22,422 nucleotides of DNA from Chitinivibrionales bacterium (GCA_014729375.1 WJKA01000012.1:1-22422); one strand, 5' to 3'. Shown: positions 1-8,642, numbered from the stretch's first letter. The notes: generated by a model from the sequence alone, not told the origin. Numbers and translations are program-made.

Positions 1-681
1 CCCCTCCCCCATCAGATATCCATCGGCGTCAGGAGCAAACGGACGCATCATTCCGCTTTTCGGCAGTGCACCGCTTCGCTGAAGACCCAGGAGGGAGTAA
101 TAGCTGATCTCTTCGAATCCTCCGGCAACAATTGAATTATGATATCCCCGGCGTAAATAATTATACGTATAAATAAGGGCATCAAGCGAGGCATTGAATC
201 CGGTGGATATGGTCGTGCTCATAGTCTTGATCGCGTAGCGGATATTTGCATTACTGGTAGGTGAATTGATAACAGTATTGGCAAATGCCTGCGGATTCAC
301 ATTATTTACACCATTCACAATTGAATCACTGAGAAAATCGCCGATGCTCTGGATAGAACCGAAAGCAGTACCGATACACAGGCCGGTGCGCTCTTCTTCA
401 GACGCAGCTTCAAAAATGTCTTTGAACGCGCTTTCCGCAGTGCTTAGAAAAAGCTTTGTGGCAAAATCTTTGGTTCGGAGGCCTTTTTTTCCCAGGACCT
501 CGACAGGATCAAATGAGGGAACTCTGAAACAGGAAACCTCAGAATCAAATTCATGATATTCAAACGATTTTACGCTTGCAGGTGAAGGAACAGTCGATAA
601 ATTCTGCCGGATATTGTCAGTCCCGATACCAAGTGAACACAGAGCATTTATCCGGGAAATCACAATTTTCTCATCAGCCAT
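1..681 (-). CDS. Ketosynthase-fold protein lacking the active-site Cys (chain-length-factor-like), partial, 3' end off the left edge
   Basis: The reverse strand stays open from an ATG at 681 to the window edge, giving 227 residues with no stop. The sequence is a beta-ketoacyl synthase N-terminal half, with a GTAFGS stretch near 104-109, PTSNANIRYA before the nucleophile elbow, and MRPFAPDADGYLMGEG at the edge, matching the RPFD..GxxxGEG motif of the family. At the nucleophile position, where ketosynthases read S-T-A-C, this protein reads S-T-T-I (Ile158), so it cannot carry the acyl chain on Cys. It starts 10 bp after the complete ketosynthase (692-1918), and an AAGGAT site inside that gene's end could serve as its ribosome site. 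The pairing suggests a KS/chain-length-factor heterodimer as in aryl polyene or type II polyketide systems. The C-terminal half, with the usual two His, is not visible. Family assignment is strong; the partner role is inferred. Confidence 0.85.
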   Translation of the reverse strand, partial: MADEKIVISRINALCSLGIGTDNIRQNLSTVPSPASVKSFEYHEFDSEVSCFRVPSFDPVEVLGKKGLRTKDFATKLFLSTAESAFKDIFEAASEEERTGLCIGTAFGSIQSIGDFLSDSIVNGVNNVNPQAFANTVINSPTSNANIRYAIKTMSTTISTGFNASLDALIYTYNYLRRGYHNSIVAGGFEEISYYSLLGLQRSGALPKSGMMRPFAPDADGYLMGEG

Positions 682-691
682 ACGTGTTAAG

Positions 692-1918
692 CTATCCTTT
701 GAACCGTCTGAAAATTATTGACGAAGTATTTCCGCCAAAAGCGTATGCATTCGACACGACTGTGTTGAGGTGCATCTCTCTGGCGGTATTCGGCACATAA
801 TCGAGATCGCAATCAGGATCAGGCTCGGCATAATTGATAGTGGGAAGGACAATGTTGTTTCTGATACAGAGAACACTTGCCGCAGCTTCTATTGCCGAAG
901 CCGCTCCCATTGTATGCCCGCACATCGATTTGATTGAGCTGACCGGGATTTCGTACGCCCGTTTTCCCATTGTTTCTTTTATAATAATAGTTTCACTTTT
1001 ATCGTTTTCACCGGTACCGGTGCCATGTGCGCAGATGTAATCTACTTCCTCAGGAGATACCTGCGCATTTTTGAGTGCTTTATTCAGGGCAATGATCCCG
1101 CCCTGTCCGGTGGGATCGGGAATTGTCATCTTGAATGCATCGCAGCCGAGACCATAACCCAGCAATTCCGCATGAATATCCGCTCCCCGTGCCCGTGCAT
1201 GCTCCAGCTCTTCGACAATAAGCACCCCCGCCCCTTCACCAACAGCCATACCGTCCCGGTTTTTATCAAACGGACGGCACACTTCCCTGGCGGTAGCAAG
1301 AAGCCGGTTAAAACCGGTAAATGCAATTTTTGAAAACGGATCACTTCCACCGGCAAGCAAAACATCCGCTTCATTCAGGCAGATAAGATCATACGCGTAT
1401 CCCAGGGCATAATTTCCTGCGGCGCAAGCAGTAGGGATAATGATATTCGGGCCGTATGCATTGAATTGCGCGGCCAGATTTTCCGGAATAACCGCACATG
1501 GATATTGGCGGGGAAGTGATGACGGAATCCGGCTTGGATCGCCGGTGTCGTATTGAATCTGGATCCCTTTTTCAAGGACCTGCGGCTCGCCCATCGTGGT
1601 GCCCATGGCAACTCCGAACCGGTGAGGCTTTTCCTTTTCAGTATCAAGTCCCGATGATTCGACAGCCATTGTGGCCGCCGCAACAGCCATCTGACTCGAC
1701 CGGTCCATTGAATGTATCTGCCCGGGCGAAAGATACAGGCCTGGATCAAAATCCAATACTTCACCACCGACCTTTGTCTTGAAATCGGCCGGATCAAAAG
1801 ATTGAACAGGTCTGATCCCGTTGGTTCCCTTAACCGCCGCGTCCCAGAATGCATGTGTGTCCCGGCCAATTGGCGCTACAACACCCAGGCCGGTAATAAC
1901 AACTCTCTTTTTAGTCAT
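692..1918 (-). CDS. Beta-ketoacyl-[ACP] synthase, FabF/KAS II-like, catalytically complete
   Basis: The 408-residue protein is the usual length for FabF-type condensing enzymes, which extend an ACP-bound acyl chain with malonyl-ACP. It opens with RVVITGLGVVAPIG. The catalytic triad is intact: Cys165 in PTACAAG, His299 in AHGTGTG and His335 in CGHTMGAAS, with Lys330 just before. The GEGAG loop sits at 227-231 and the C-terminal glycine-rich NAYAFGGNTSS loop at 390-400. It lies between the dehydratase and the Cys-less ketosynthase on the same strand. The gap to the dehydratase is 113 bp and may hold a promoter. No clear Shine-Dalgarno precedes the ATG at 1918, but the N-terminus fits the family exactly. 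A housekeeping FabF role is possible, but the partner gene and MMPL exporter point to a dedicated polyene or lipid pathway. Confidence 0.93.
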   Translation of the reverse strand: MTKKRVVITGLGVVAPIGRDTHAFWDAAVKGTNGIRPVQSFDPADFKTKVGGEVLDFDPGLYLSPGQIHSMDRSSQMAVAAATMAVESSGLDTEKEKPHRFGVAMGTTMGEPQVLEKGIQIQYDTGDPSRIPSSLPRQYPCAVIPENLAAQFNAYGPNIIIPTACAAGNYALGYAYDLICLNEADVLLAGGSDPFSKIAFTGFNRLLATAREVCRPFDKNRDGMAVGEGAGVLIVEELEHARARGADIHAELLGYGLGCDAFKMTIPDPTGQGGIIALNKALKNAQVSPEEVDYICAHGTGTGENDKSETIIIKETMGKRAYEIPVSSIKSMCGHTMGAASAIEAAASVLCIRNNIVLPTINYAEPDPDCDLDYVPNTAREMHLNTVVSNAYAFGGNTSSIIFRRFKG

Positions 1919-1978
1919 TTAGGGGAGCAAATCAAATGATTTTGAATATGTAAAGTGTTCCCGTGTAAACAGTTTCCT

Positions 1979-2007
1979 AAAATAGTAAATATGAATAATA
2001 AATTCAA
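1979..2007 (-). promoter_or_regulatory. Possible sigma70 promoter ahead of the ketosynthase
   Basis: On the reverse strand TTGAAT (2002-2007) is separated by 17 bp from TATTTT (1979-1984), in an AT-rich 113-bp gap between the dehydratase and ketosynthase genes. Matches to consensus are partial, so this is only a candidate internal promoter. Confidence 0.3.
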
Positions 2008-2031
2008 TATATTGACCGGGCCGAAAGGAAA

Positions 2032-2487
2032 TCAGGGCCCCTCACCGGTCACTTTGCCTGTCCGTGCCGCAAACATCAGCTCACCTTTTGCCGCAAGCTT
2101 GTCCCCGACTGTCGAGCGTACCCGGACCATTGCATTGTCCCCGAGTTTCTTTTCTATCTGCACCGTAGTAATCAACTGATCGCCCGGAATTACCAGTTCA
2201 AAAAATGACATTTTCGCCACCTTTCCCAGCACATACACGGCATCGGGGTCAATCCCGCCCGCCGATTTAGCGAGGAGAAAACATGATGCCTGGGCCATGC
2301 TTTCAATGATATACACTCCCGGGAAAACCGGCTTCTCCGGAAAATGCCCCTGGAACTGTGCTTCATTGATTGATACATTTTTCAATACTTTCACCGAACG
2401 GTCCGCCTCAAACTCCAGCACGCGATCAATAAGCAGAAACGGATACCGGTGAGGCACGTATCTGGTAATCTCTTCAATAGAAAACAT
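2032..2487 (-). CDS. FabZ-like (3R)-hydroxyacyl-[ACP] dehydratase
   Basis: A 151-residue single hotdog-fold protein, the normal size for FabZ, which removes water from beta-hydroxyacyl-ACP to give the trans-2-enoyl chain. It has the FabZ opening VPHRYPFLLIDRV at 11-23. The catalytic pair is His48 in FQGHFPEKPVFPG and Glu62 in IIESMAQAS. An AAGGTGG ribosome site lies about 5 bases before the ATG. It follows the ketoreductase by 39 bp, so the two are probably translated from one mRNA. No enoyl reductase gene is visible in the visible part of the operon. If none is present further on, the double bonds would be kept, as in aryl polyenes. The family is clear; assignment to a specialised rather than housekeeping pathway is inferred from context. 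Confidence 0.92.
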   Translation of the reverse strand: MFSIEEITRYVPHRYPFLLIDRVLEFEADRSVKVLKNVSINEAQFQGHFPEKPVFPGVYIIESMAQASCFLLAKSAGGIDPDAVYVLGKVAKMSFFELVIPGDQLITTVQIEKKLGDNAMVRVRSTVGDKLAAKGELMFAARTGKVTGEGP

Positions 2488-2526
2488 ACGCCACCTTCCC
2501 GTAAAAATTCAACCCGGCGTTACTAT

Positions 2527-3261
2527 TCATGCAGTCATTCCCCCATCAACGGCAAAAACATGCCCGGTAATATAGCCCGCCTTATCCGATACCAGAAAAG
2601 AAATAAGGTCTGCAACCTCGGCAACACTGCCAAAGCGCTGCATGGGAATCATCTTTTTCAGCTCCTTGCGGTGCTTTTCCGGAATCTTTGCCGTCATATC
2701 CGTTTCTATATATCCCGGTGCGACGCAATTTACCGGTATTTGCAGTTTTGCAACTTCTCTGGCCAGCGACCGGGTAAAACCAATTATTCCTGCTTTTGAT
2801 GCGCAGTAATTTGTCTGGCCGGCTACGCCAACGATCCCGCTCACCGATGAAACATTAATTATATTTCCCTTCTTGTTTTTCATAAAAAAACCAATGAGAT
2901 GCCGGGTTACATTAAAACAGCCGTTGAGATTGGTATTGATAACCTCATTCCACTCCTCTGAAGGCATGATAAAGAGGCTTTTGTCCCGGGTGATCCCCGC
3001 GTTATTGATAAGAACATCAATGTCCCCGAGCTGCTCTTTTGCATTTTTGATAAACTCTCCGGCCTGCTCATAATCGGAAATATCGCTCTGAAATGCAAAT
3101 GCCGTACCGTTATTATCAGCTATCTTTCTCACAATCTGATCAGCGTCGTCTTTGCTTGCTTTATAATTAAATGCAATTTCGTGTCCTTCACTCGCAAGAT
3201 TTTCAACAACAGCACGCCCGATACCACGCGCTCCGCCGGTCAAAACGATCTTTTTTCCCAT
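2527..3261 (-). CDS. FabG-like 3-oxoacyl-[ACP] reductase (SDR family)
   Basis: From the ATG at 3261 the protein has 244 residues, the usual FabG length. It is a classical short-chain dehydrogenase: the cofactor loop TGGARGIG is at 8-15, NNAG at 86-89, and the catalytic Ser139, Tyr152 and Lys156 are in SSVSG and YCASK. The CVAPGYIETDMT and AVDGGMTA segments are typical of FabG. It would reduce beta-ketoacyl-ACP with NADPH. A GTG at 3282 overlaps the previous stop codon (GTGA) and would add seven residues. I prefer the ATG because the protein then begins directly at the first beta strand, and an AAAGGA site lies 12 bases upstream, although that spacing is long. It sits between the small secreted protein and the dehydratase in one operon. 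Confidence 0.92.
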   Translation of the reverse strand: MGKKIVLTGGARGIGRAVVENLASEGHEIAFNYKASKDDADQIVRKIADNNGTAFAFQSDISDYEQAGEFIKNAKEQLGDIDVLINNAGITRDKSLFIMPSEEWNEVINTNLNGCFNVTRHLIGFFMKNKKGNIINVSSVSGIVGVAGQTNYCASKAGIIGFTRSLAREVAKLQIPVNCVAPGYIETDMTAKIPEKHRKELKKMIPMQRFGSVAEVADLISFLVSDKAGYITGHVFAVDGGMTA

Positions 3262-3278
3262 CGTATACCACTGTCCTT

Positions 3279-3749
3279 TCACTCTTTTTCGGATGGTTCA
3301 TTGTTGTTTTCTGCTTCCTGAGCAGGCGTCCCGCTCTCCCGGTCCGCCGGCCAATCCGTTGCACCAGCTTTCCCTGTATCGCATCGCTGCATATTCATCC
3401 ATTCAGTGGGGTGCTCAACCGAATCGCCGTTTATGGTGATAAAGGATATCCGCGCGCGCACGATTGAATCAGTCTCCCACGAATAACGGTACCCCATCTC
3501 GATCTTTAACTCCCCGTTCCGTATCGTGGCGGACAGAAGAGAATCCTTTACGGAATACGAGCCCGCGCCGCTAACGCCTTCCTCATCACTGCTCCGTACT
3601 TTCAGGGAATCCTTCCCGTGAAACCTGATAGTCAGGTCCTGCTCGTCCACACACCAGGTCCCCTGAAATGAATTTCCCGCCATTGCTCCGGCGGCAAGGA
3701 CACACACAATCCATACCACACATACCGGACCATTCTTTCCAAAGATCAT
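3279..3749 (-). CDS. Small secreted protein of unknown function in the ketosynthase/MMPL operon
   Basis: A 156-residue protein I do not recognise. Residues 1-24 look like a signal peptide with a hydrophobic core and an A-M-A cleavage site. The mature part begins with GTWCVDEQDLTIRF and continues as alternating polar and hydrophobic strands to about residue 130, resembling a small lipocalin-like beta-sandwich (an impression, not a match). Two Cys in the mature part, residue 33 and one in MQRCD, could form a disulfide. The C-terminal tail of about 30 residues is rich in E, N, P and S and is probably disordered. A strong GAGGAGAG ribosome site precedes the ATG by about 7 bases. It lies 23 bp after the MMPL exporter and overlaps a possible GTG start of the ketoreductase. 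The location suggests an envelope accessory of the exporter or its product, which is inference only. Confidence 0.8.
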   Translation of the reverse strand: MIFGKNGPVCVVWIVCVLAAGAMAGNSFQGTWCVDEQDLTIRFHGKDSLKVRSSDEEGVSGAGSYSVKDSLLSATIRNGELKIEMGYRYSWETDSIVRARISFITINGDSVEHPTEWMNMQRCDTGKAGATDWPADRESGTPAQEAENNNEPSEKE

Positions 3750-3772
3750 AAGTACTCTCCTCTCATGTAGTA

Positions 3773-6037
3773 TTATTTCTTTACAACCAGGTTACCGAAT
3801 TGTCGCAAAAAAACCGGGAGAAATACCAGGGCAAACGCACAACTCGTCGCCATCGATATAAATGTAAACATGCCGAAATGCCTGATCGGCGGGAAACTCG
3901 AAATGGCAAGCACCAGAAAACCGACCCCCACAATAAATGTATTGAAAATAATAACTGTGCCCTTGTTGCGCGCCGTGCCGAGCAGTGCATCCAGACGGTT
4001 CTCACGCTGTTGCGCAATAAACCGGTATCCCGCAACATAATGGATTGAGTAATCAATGCCGATACCAATGCACGTATTAACGATAATTACTGTTACCGAA
4101 TTGATTGTTACACCAAATAACCCCATCAGCGAATATACAAACAATGTTGACAAGATTATCGGGATCGTTGCCGAAAGCCCGGTCGTGACCGACCTGAAAA
4201 TAATGCACAAAATGATACAAACCGAGATAAATGTTATAATCAGCGACGTTATCTGGGTATGTATCAGAATGTCAATCATCGAATCGTTCAGGATAGCAGG
4301 CCCTGCCACCAGAACATTCCACGATGGATACTTTTCATTAATATGATTACGGATACGCTCAGCCAATTCTGAATATTCCAGGCCGGGAATATTCTTGCAC
4401 GCCAGGTCGATTTTTGTGATTTTTCTATCCGGCGTGATCCAACTGTTCAAATAATCCTGAAGACTTCCGGAAAAAAGGCTCTTTGATCCCAGAAGCAGTG
4501 CAAGACCCGCATTGGAAAATTGTTCCTTGCCGACAAGCATACTGACTTTGTTTATAAGCGGCACAAGTGATGAAACAGCGCCGACACCTTCCTGCTTGTC
4601 CAGAAAATCGATGATCGATGCAATCGTTTTCCACTCTTTTTTCGAGGTAAGCTTTTCCCCTTCGTGTTCCAGGGTGATGGAAAAAAAACGGGTGCCGCCG
4701 AGATGTTCGGCGATAAGCTCATCGGATTTGCGAACCTCGCTGTCCCGTGGAAACATGGCAATATAGTTATGCTCTACCTTGACTCTGAAAAACCCCGTCG
4801 CAGCAACGGCAATGATAACAAGCAGTAAAAATACCCAGTTATTGGATACAACCAGAAAATCGAAATATCGTTTCCAGATATCGTTTTCCGGCTTGTGCGA
4901 CACGTGCTTTCCGGGAGCATCTCCGGCAGGAGAACGGCCGAATGAAATAAATATTGGAAGAAGAATGATAGTCAGGAGAAGCGCAAAGGCCACGCCGATC
5001 GACGTATAAATTCCGAATTTCTTTGTCCACAGGTTTTCGGAGAAGCCGAATGAAGCAAATGCTGCGCTGGTAGTCACCGCCGAAAGAAAGATCGGCCGCA
5101 TAAGCTCTGAGTATGTTTCCTGAAGCGCTTTTCCGACATCGTGGCCCGTATTTCGCGAAAGTCTGACGAATGTCTTTACAACATGGATGGCACCCGCAAC
5201 GCCGATAGGAAATAATATTACCGGTATTACCGAGGTAACAATCGTAAAAGGATCCCCGGCCAGTCCCATAATACCAAATGTCCAGACAAGCGAAATGCAT
5301 ATTATAACCAGCGAGGCGCCAACATACAACAGTCGCCTCAGAACAGCGTAGAGAAGAAGGAAAACCAGCACGAGTGATATCGGCAACAGGATTTTGAAAT
5401 CATTTTTCATGATACTGTCGATATAATAAATATGCGCCGGTGCGCCGGTGAGGTGTATTTCGACATCAGGATATTTATCCAGCCGTTCGGCCCGATTGAT
5501 AATCGCATGCATCAATGCATCCTGGTCCGCATCCGGATCAAGCGGAAAAACCATGGTAAAGACAGATTCATTTTCAGAAATAAGCGAATGCGTAAATTCG
5601 CTGTTTTCCCGTATTCTTTTCCGTAGAATGTTTTCGCGTATCTCTTTTTTGGGCGGTACGATGTATCTGGTTTTAATTCCAAAAAATCCCCCCTTCACCG
5701 GAACCTGAACAGATCCCAGATGAACAACCTTTTTTACCCCCGGAATAGAATCGAATCCCGCTGCCCACGACGAAATGGAATCGATTTTTTCAACCAGGCC
5801 CATTTTTGAGAATTCGGCAAGAAACAAAACATTTCTCGGCGAAGAAAAAAGGGTGTTAAGCTTTTTATAGGCTACTTTTTCAGGAAGGTCTCCGGGAACA
5901 GCCTTGGTAATATCATTATCGACATGGATTTTTGTAGCAAAATATCCCAGCACCAGCGTTACCGCCACAACACTTGCTATAACTCCCCACCGGAACCTGA
6001 GAAGGAAAGCTATTATGTCTCTGGGCTTATATTTCAT
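3773..6037 (-). CDS. MMPL/RND-superfamily exporter
   Basis: A 754-residue protein with the two-fold RND layout. There is one membrane helix near 14-34, a periplasmic domain to about 210, and five helices between 214 and 365. A second copy follows: a helix at 399-416, a periplasmic domain to about 590, and five helices between 595 and 743. The first loop begins VDNDITKAVPGDLP, typical of the MMPL/HpnN-like branch, and GIGIDYSIHY at 658-667 is the usual charged motif of helix 10. Such proteins move lipids or lipid-like products from the inner membrane outward. As the first gene of the operon leading into KR, DH and two KS-fold proteins, it is the likely carrier of the acyl or polyene product, as in aryl polyene loci. 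No Shine-Dalgarno is evident before the ATG at 6037, and I see no confident promoter in the 191-bp gap upstream. Confidence 0.9.
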   Translation of the reverse strand: MKYKPRDIIAFLLRFRWGVIASVVAVTLVLGYFATKIHVDNDITKAVPGDLPEKVAYKKLNTLFSSPRNVLFLAEFSKMGLVEKIDSISSWAAGFDSIPGVKKVVHLGSVQVPVKGGFFGIKTRYIVPPKKEIRENILRKRIRENSEFTHSLISENESVFTMVFPLDPDADQDALMHAIINRAERLDKYPDVEIHLTGAPAHIYYIDSIMKNDFKILLPISLVLVFLLLYAVLRRLLYVGASLVIICISLVWTFGIMGLAGDPFTIVTSVIPVILFPIGVAGAIHVVKTFVRLSRNTGHDVGKALQETYSELMRPIFLSAVTTSAAFASFGFSENLWTKKFGIYTSIGVAFALLLTIILLPIFISFGRSPAGDAPGKHVSHKPENDIWKRYFDFLVVSNNWVFLLLVIIAVAATGFFRVKVEHNYIAMFPRDSEVRKSDELIAEHLGGTRFFSITLEHEGEKLTSKKEWKTIASIIDFLDKQEGVGAVSSLVPLINKVSMLVGKEQFSNAGLALLLGSKSLFSGSLQDYLNSWITPDRKITKIDLACKNIPGLEYSELAERIRNHINEKYPSWNVLVAGPAILNDSMIDILIHTQITSLIITFISVCIILCIIFRSVTTGLSATIPIILSTLFVYSLMGLFGVTINSVTVIIVNTCIGIGIDYSIHYVAGYRFIAQQRENRLDALLGTARNKGTVIIFNTFIVGVGFLVLAISSFPPIRHFGMFTFISMATSCAFALVFLPVFLRQFGNLVVKK

Positions 6038-6161
6038 TAAAATGCAAAACCGGACATTCCAGCGAATGCCGCTTTTCTGGTACGTTTATCAGCGAATTGT
6101 GTAATCAGAAAATAATACTCTACACAGGCATGCATTTATTTCCCGACAAAATAATTCGACC

Positions 6162-6194
6162 AAACAAAGAAAGCCCGCATCTTTCGACACAGGC
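6162..6194 (-). terminator. Rho-independent terminator of the ribonucleotide reductase gene
   Basis: Transcribed on the reverse strand, the sequence folds into a 9-bp stem (6173-6194) closed by a GAAA tetraloop and followed by a T-rich tail reading TTTCTTTGTTT. Three of the pairs are G-U, so the hairpin is good only as reverse-strand RNA. It lies 35 bases beyond the nrdJ stop codon and separates that gene from the MMPL operon. Confidence 0.75.
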
Positions 6195-6228
6195 ACAAAC
6201 TGCAATGGGTGGTCCGGCAATATCTTGC

Positions 6229-8634
6229 TTAGAGGCATTTTGAAAAACCACAGGCCCTGCAAAGCGCACATCCACCTTCATGCTCCATCATACCCCCGCA
6301 CTCCGGACACTGCGGGCAGAGCCCTATATTTGCAAACCCGTGCTTGCGTGACGTCCCCCCGGTAGTATCGGGCAAAGCATCGGTCGTTGTCTGCCCGAGC
6401 GGGATCTGGGTTCCGGACAAGTCGTTGAGCGCTTTTTCAATAATTCTCCCAATAGCATCAGCACACGAAAGGATCATTTCGCCTTCGTTCCAGGTCGGGA
6501 CCGGACACCGGATCCCCCGCAGTTGTTCGACAATCGATTTGGGGTCTACGCCCGACCTGAGCGCGAGCGAAATCATTCGTGCGACAGCTTCGGAATTCGA
6601 TGCGGCGCAGCCACCGGACTTGCCCATCTGCGTAAAAACTTCGCACAATCCTGCCTGATCGTAATTAACATTGACATAAAGGTTTCCGCAGCCTGTTTTT
6701 GTTTTATAGGTACGTCCCCGGGTTATGTTGGGCCTGGGACGGGGAGTAATCGCACCGCCGACAACAGTGCCGGTCGACGATACCTGTGCACCGCCTTTGC
6801 CGCTTGTAATTACCTGTCCGGCCCGGGAGCCGTCCCGGTATACAGTTACGCCCTTGCAGTCAAGCTCATAGGCGTACCGGAAAACCTCTTCAACATCGGT
6901 AACCGTCGCCGTATTCCTGAAATTCACCGTCTTTGACACAGCATTATCGGTATACTTCTGAAACGCAGCCTGAATGGTGATGTGCCACCGCGGTTCGATA
7001 TCGTGCGCGGTTACAAAAATATCGCGAATTCTTTTCGGTATGCCGTATATCTTATTCAAGCTGCCCGATTCAGCAACCATTTTCATGAACTCTTCAGAAT
7101 AAAAACCTTCATCCCGCGCGATCTTCTCGAATGCAGGATGAACGTCAAGAAGATGCTGATCGAGTACGTTTTTTTCATACACAATAGCAAAAACCGGTTC
7201 AATTCCGCTTGAACAGCTCGCAATCATACTTAATGTTCCGGTTGGCGCAATAGTGGTGACCGTTGCATTCCGGACTTTGATTCCATCGGGTTTGTCGAAA
7301 ATAGAGCCTTTGAAATTCGGAAATGTTCCCCGTTCATGTGCAAGAAACGCGCTGTATTTGCGACCTTCCTCCTGAATAAACCGCATGATCTCTTCAGCGA
7401 GATTTGCTGCAGCATGAGAATTATATGGTATGCCGAATTCAATCAACAAGTCTGCGAAGCCCATGACCCCCAGCCCGATTTTTCTGTTTCCCTTTGTCAT
7501 CTTGTCGATCTCGGGAAGCGGATACCTGTTCATATCTATCACATTATCAAGGAACCGTACCGCGTCTTTTGTAATCTCGCCGAGTTTCGCGTAGTCAACC
7601 TCTTTCTTTCCATTCTCAACGGTAATCATATGCGAAAGATTAATTGAGCCCAGGTTGCAAGATTCGTAGGCAAGAAGTGGCTGCTCACCGCAGGGATTCG
7701 TGCTCTCCATCTGCCCGACATTCGGTGTAGGATTATGCTCATTGATTTTATCGAGGAACACCACGCCCGGCTCACCGTTTTTCCATGAAAGCTCGACAAT
7801 GCGCCTGAACAGCTTCGATGCTTTCAGGCGGCCGACAATTTCACCCGTCCGCGGGTTCCGCAAAGGATATTCATCATCCTTCTTCAACGCCTGCATGAAT
7901 TCATCGTTAATGCCCACAGAAATATTAAAATTGGAAAGGATACCGTCCTTTTCTTTTGTCTCGACAAAATCCATAATTTCGGGATGCGTACATTCGAGAA
8001 TCCCCATATTCGCGCCCCGGCGGGTACCTCCCTGCTTGACTGTTTCCGTCGCGGTATCAAACACCCGCATAAACGACAGAGGGCCGCTTGATATACCCTT
8101 TGTTGTTTTTACCATGTCGTTTTTCGGCCGAATTCGCGAAAATGAAAAACCTGTTCCCCCGCCACTTTTATGAATGAGCGCGGTATTTTTTACCGAATTG
8201 AATATTTCCTGCATTGAATCTCCCACAGGAAGTACAAAGCAGGCAGACAACTGCTGAAGCTCTCTTCCTGCATTCATTAATGTCGGGGAATTTGGAAGAA
8301 AATCAAGATCGGTCATCATGGCATAAAATTTTTCAGTCCATCGATCAACATCAGCCCCGGGATCAAACCTGGTCTCAGCCTGTGCAATGTTCCGGGCAAC
8401 ACGGAAAAACATATCTTCAGGTTCTTCAATTACAGTACCGGTATCATCTTTTATAAGATACCGTTTCTGAAGTACGGTCCGTGCATTCCGGGTAAGCGCC
8501 GCTTTCTTTTTTGTCAGCTTTTGCTTCAGTGTACCGGCTGTGGTGGTGGATTTCTGCATGTTTTTCTCTTTCTGAATAGCTGATTTTACGGTCCCCTGGC
8601 TGTCGGGGGCTGCAGACGAAGTTAATGGCGCCAT
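6229..8634 (-). CDS. nrdJ: Adenosylcobalamin-dependent (class II) ribonucleoside-diphosphate reductase
   Basis: The enzyme reduces ribonucleotides to deoxyribonucleotides with a radical made from vitamin B12 coenzyme. From the ATG at 8634 it has 801 residues. NPCGE at 313-317 holds the thiyl-radical Cys315 and Glu317. The redox pair is Cys132 (LSACFVLPV) and Cys326 (YESCNLGSINL). The phosphate-binding region includes SGGGTGFSFSR. The C-terminus is a Cys cluster (773, 776, 779, 789, 792, 795, 800) typical of long NrdJ proteins. The reading frame is open up to an ATG at 8748, but that codon lies between the -35 and -10 elements of the promoter. The 8634 start has AGGAGA eight bases upstream; an ATG at 8559 with AAAGAG is a second option. 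It appears monocistronic, with its own promoter, two NrdR-type boxes and a terminator. Confidence 0.95.
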   Translation of the reverse strand: MAPLTSSAAPDSQGTVKSAIQKEKNMQKSTTTAGTLKQKLTKKKAALTRNARTVLQKRYLIKDDTGTVIEEPEDMFFRVARNIAQAETRFDPGADVDRWTEKFYAMMTDLDFLPNSPTLMNAGRELQQLSACFVLPVGDSMQEIFNSVKNTALIHKSGGGTGFSFSRIRPKNDMVKTTKGISSGPLSFMRVFDTATETVKQGGTRRGANMGILECTHPEIMDFVETKEKDGILSNFNISVGINDEFMQALKKDDEYPLRNPRTGEIVGRLKASKLFRRIVELSWKNGEPGVVFLDKINEHNPTPNVGQMESTNPCGEQPLLAYESCNLGSINLSHMITVENGKKEVDYAKLGEITKDAVRFLDNVIDMNRYPLPEIDKMTKGNRKIGLGVMGFADLLIEFGIPYNSHAAANLAEEIMRFIQEEGRKYSAFLAHERGTFPNFKGSIFDKPDGIKVRNATVTTIAPTGTLSMIASCSSGIEPVFAIVYEKNVLDQHLLDVHPAFEKIARDEGFYSEEFMKMVAESGSLNKIYGIPKRIRDIFVTAHDIEPRWHITIQAAFQKYTDNAVSKTVNFRNTATVTDVEEVFRYAYELDCKGVTVYRDGSRAGQVITSGKGGAQVSSTGTVVGGAITPRPRPNITRGRTYKTKTGCGNLYVNVNYDQAGLCEVFTQMGKSGGCAASNSEAVARMISLALRSGVDPKSIVEQLRGIRCPVPTWNEGEMILSCADAIGRIIEKALNDLSGTQIPLGQTTTDALPDTTGGTSRKHGFANIGLCPQCPECGGMMEHEGGCALCRACGFSKCL

Positions 8635-8642
8635 TTCCAGTC

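Noticed and set aside
4839..5300. 153-codon reverse frame inside the MMPL gene
   Set aside because: It is an out-of-frame shadow of a clearly recognisable membrane protein and has no family features.
6038..6161. Promoter for the MMPL operon
   Set aside because: A TATTAT hexamer occurs on the reverse strand, but no acceptable -35 element lies 16-18 bp upstream, so I cannot support a specific promoter.
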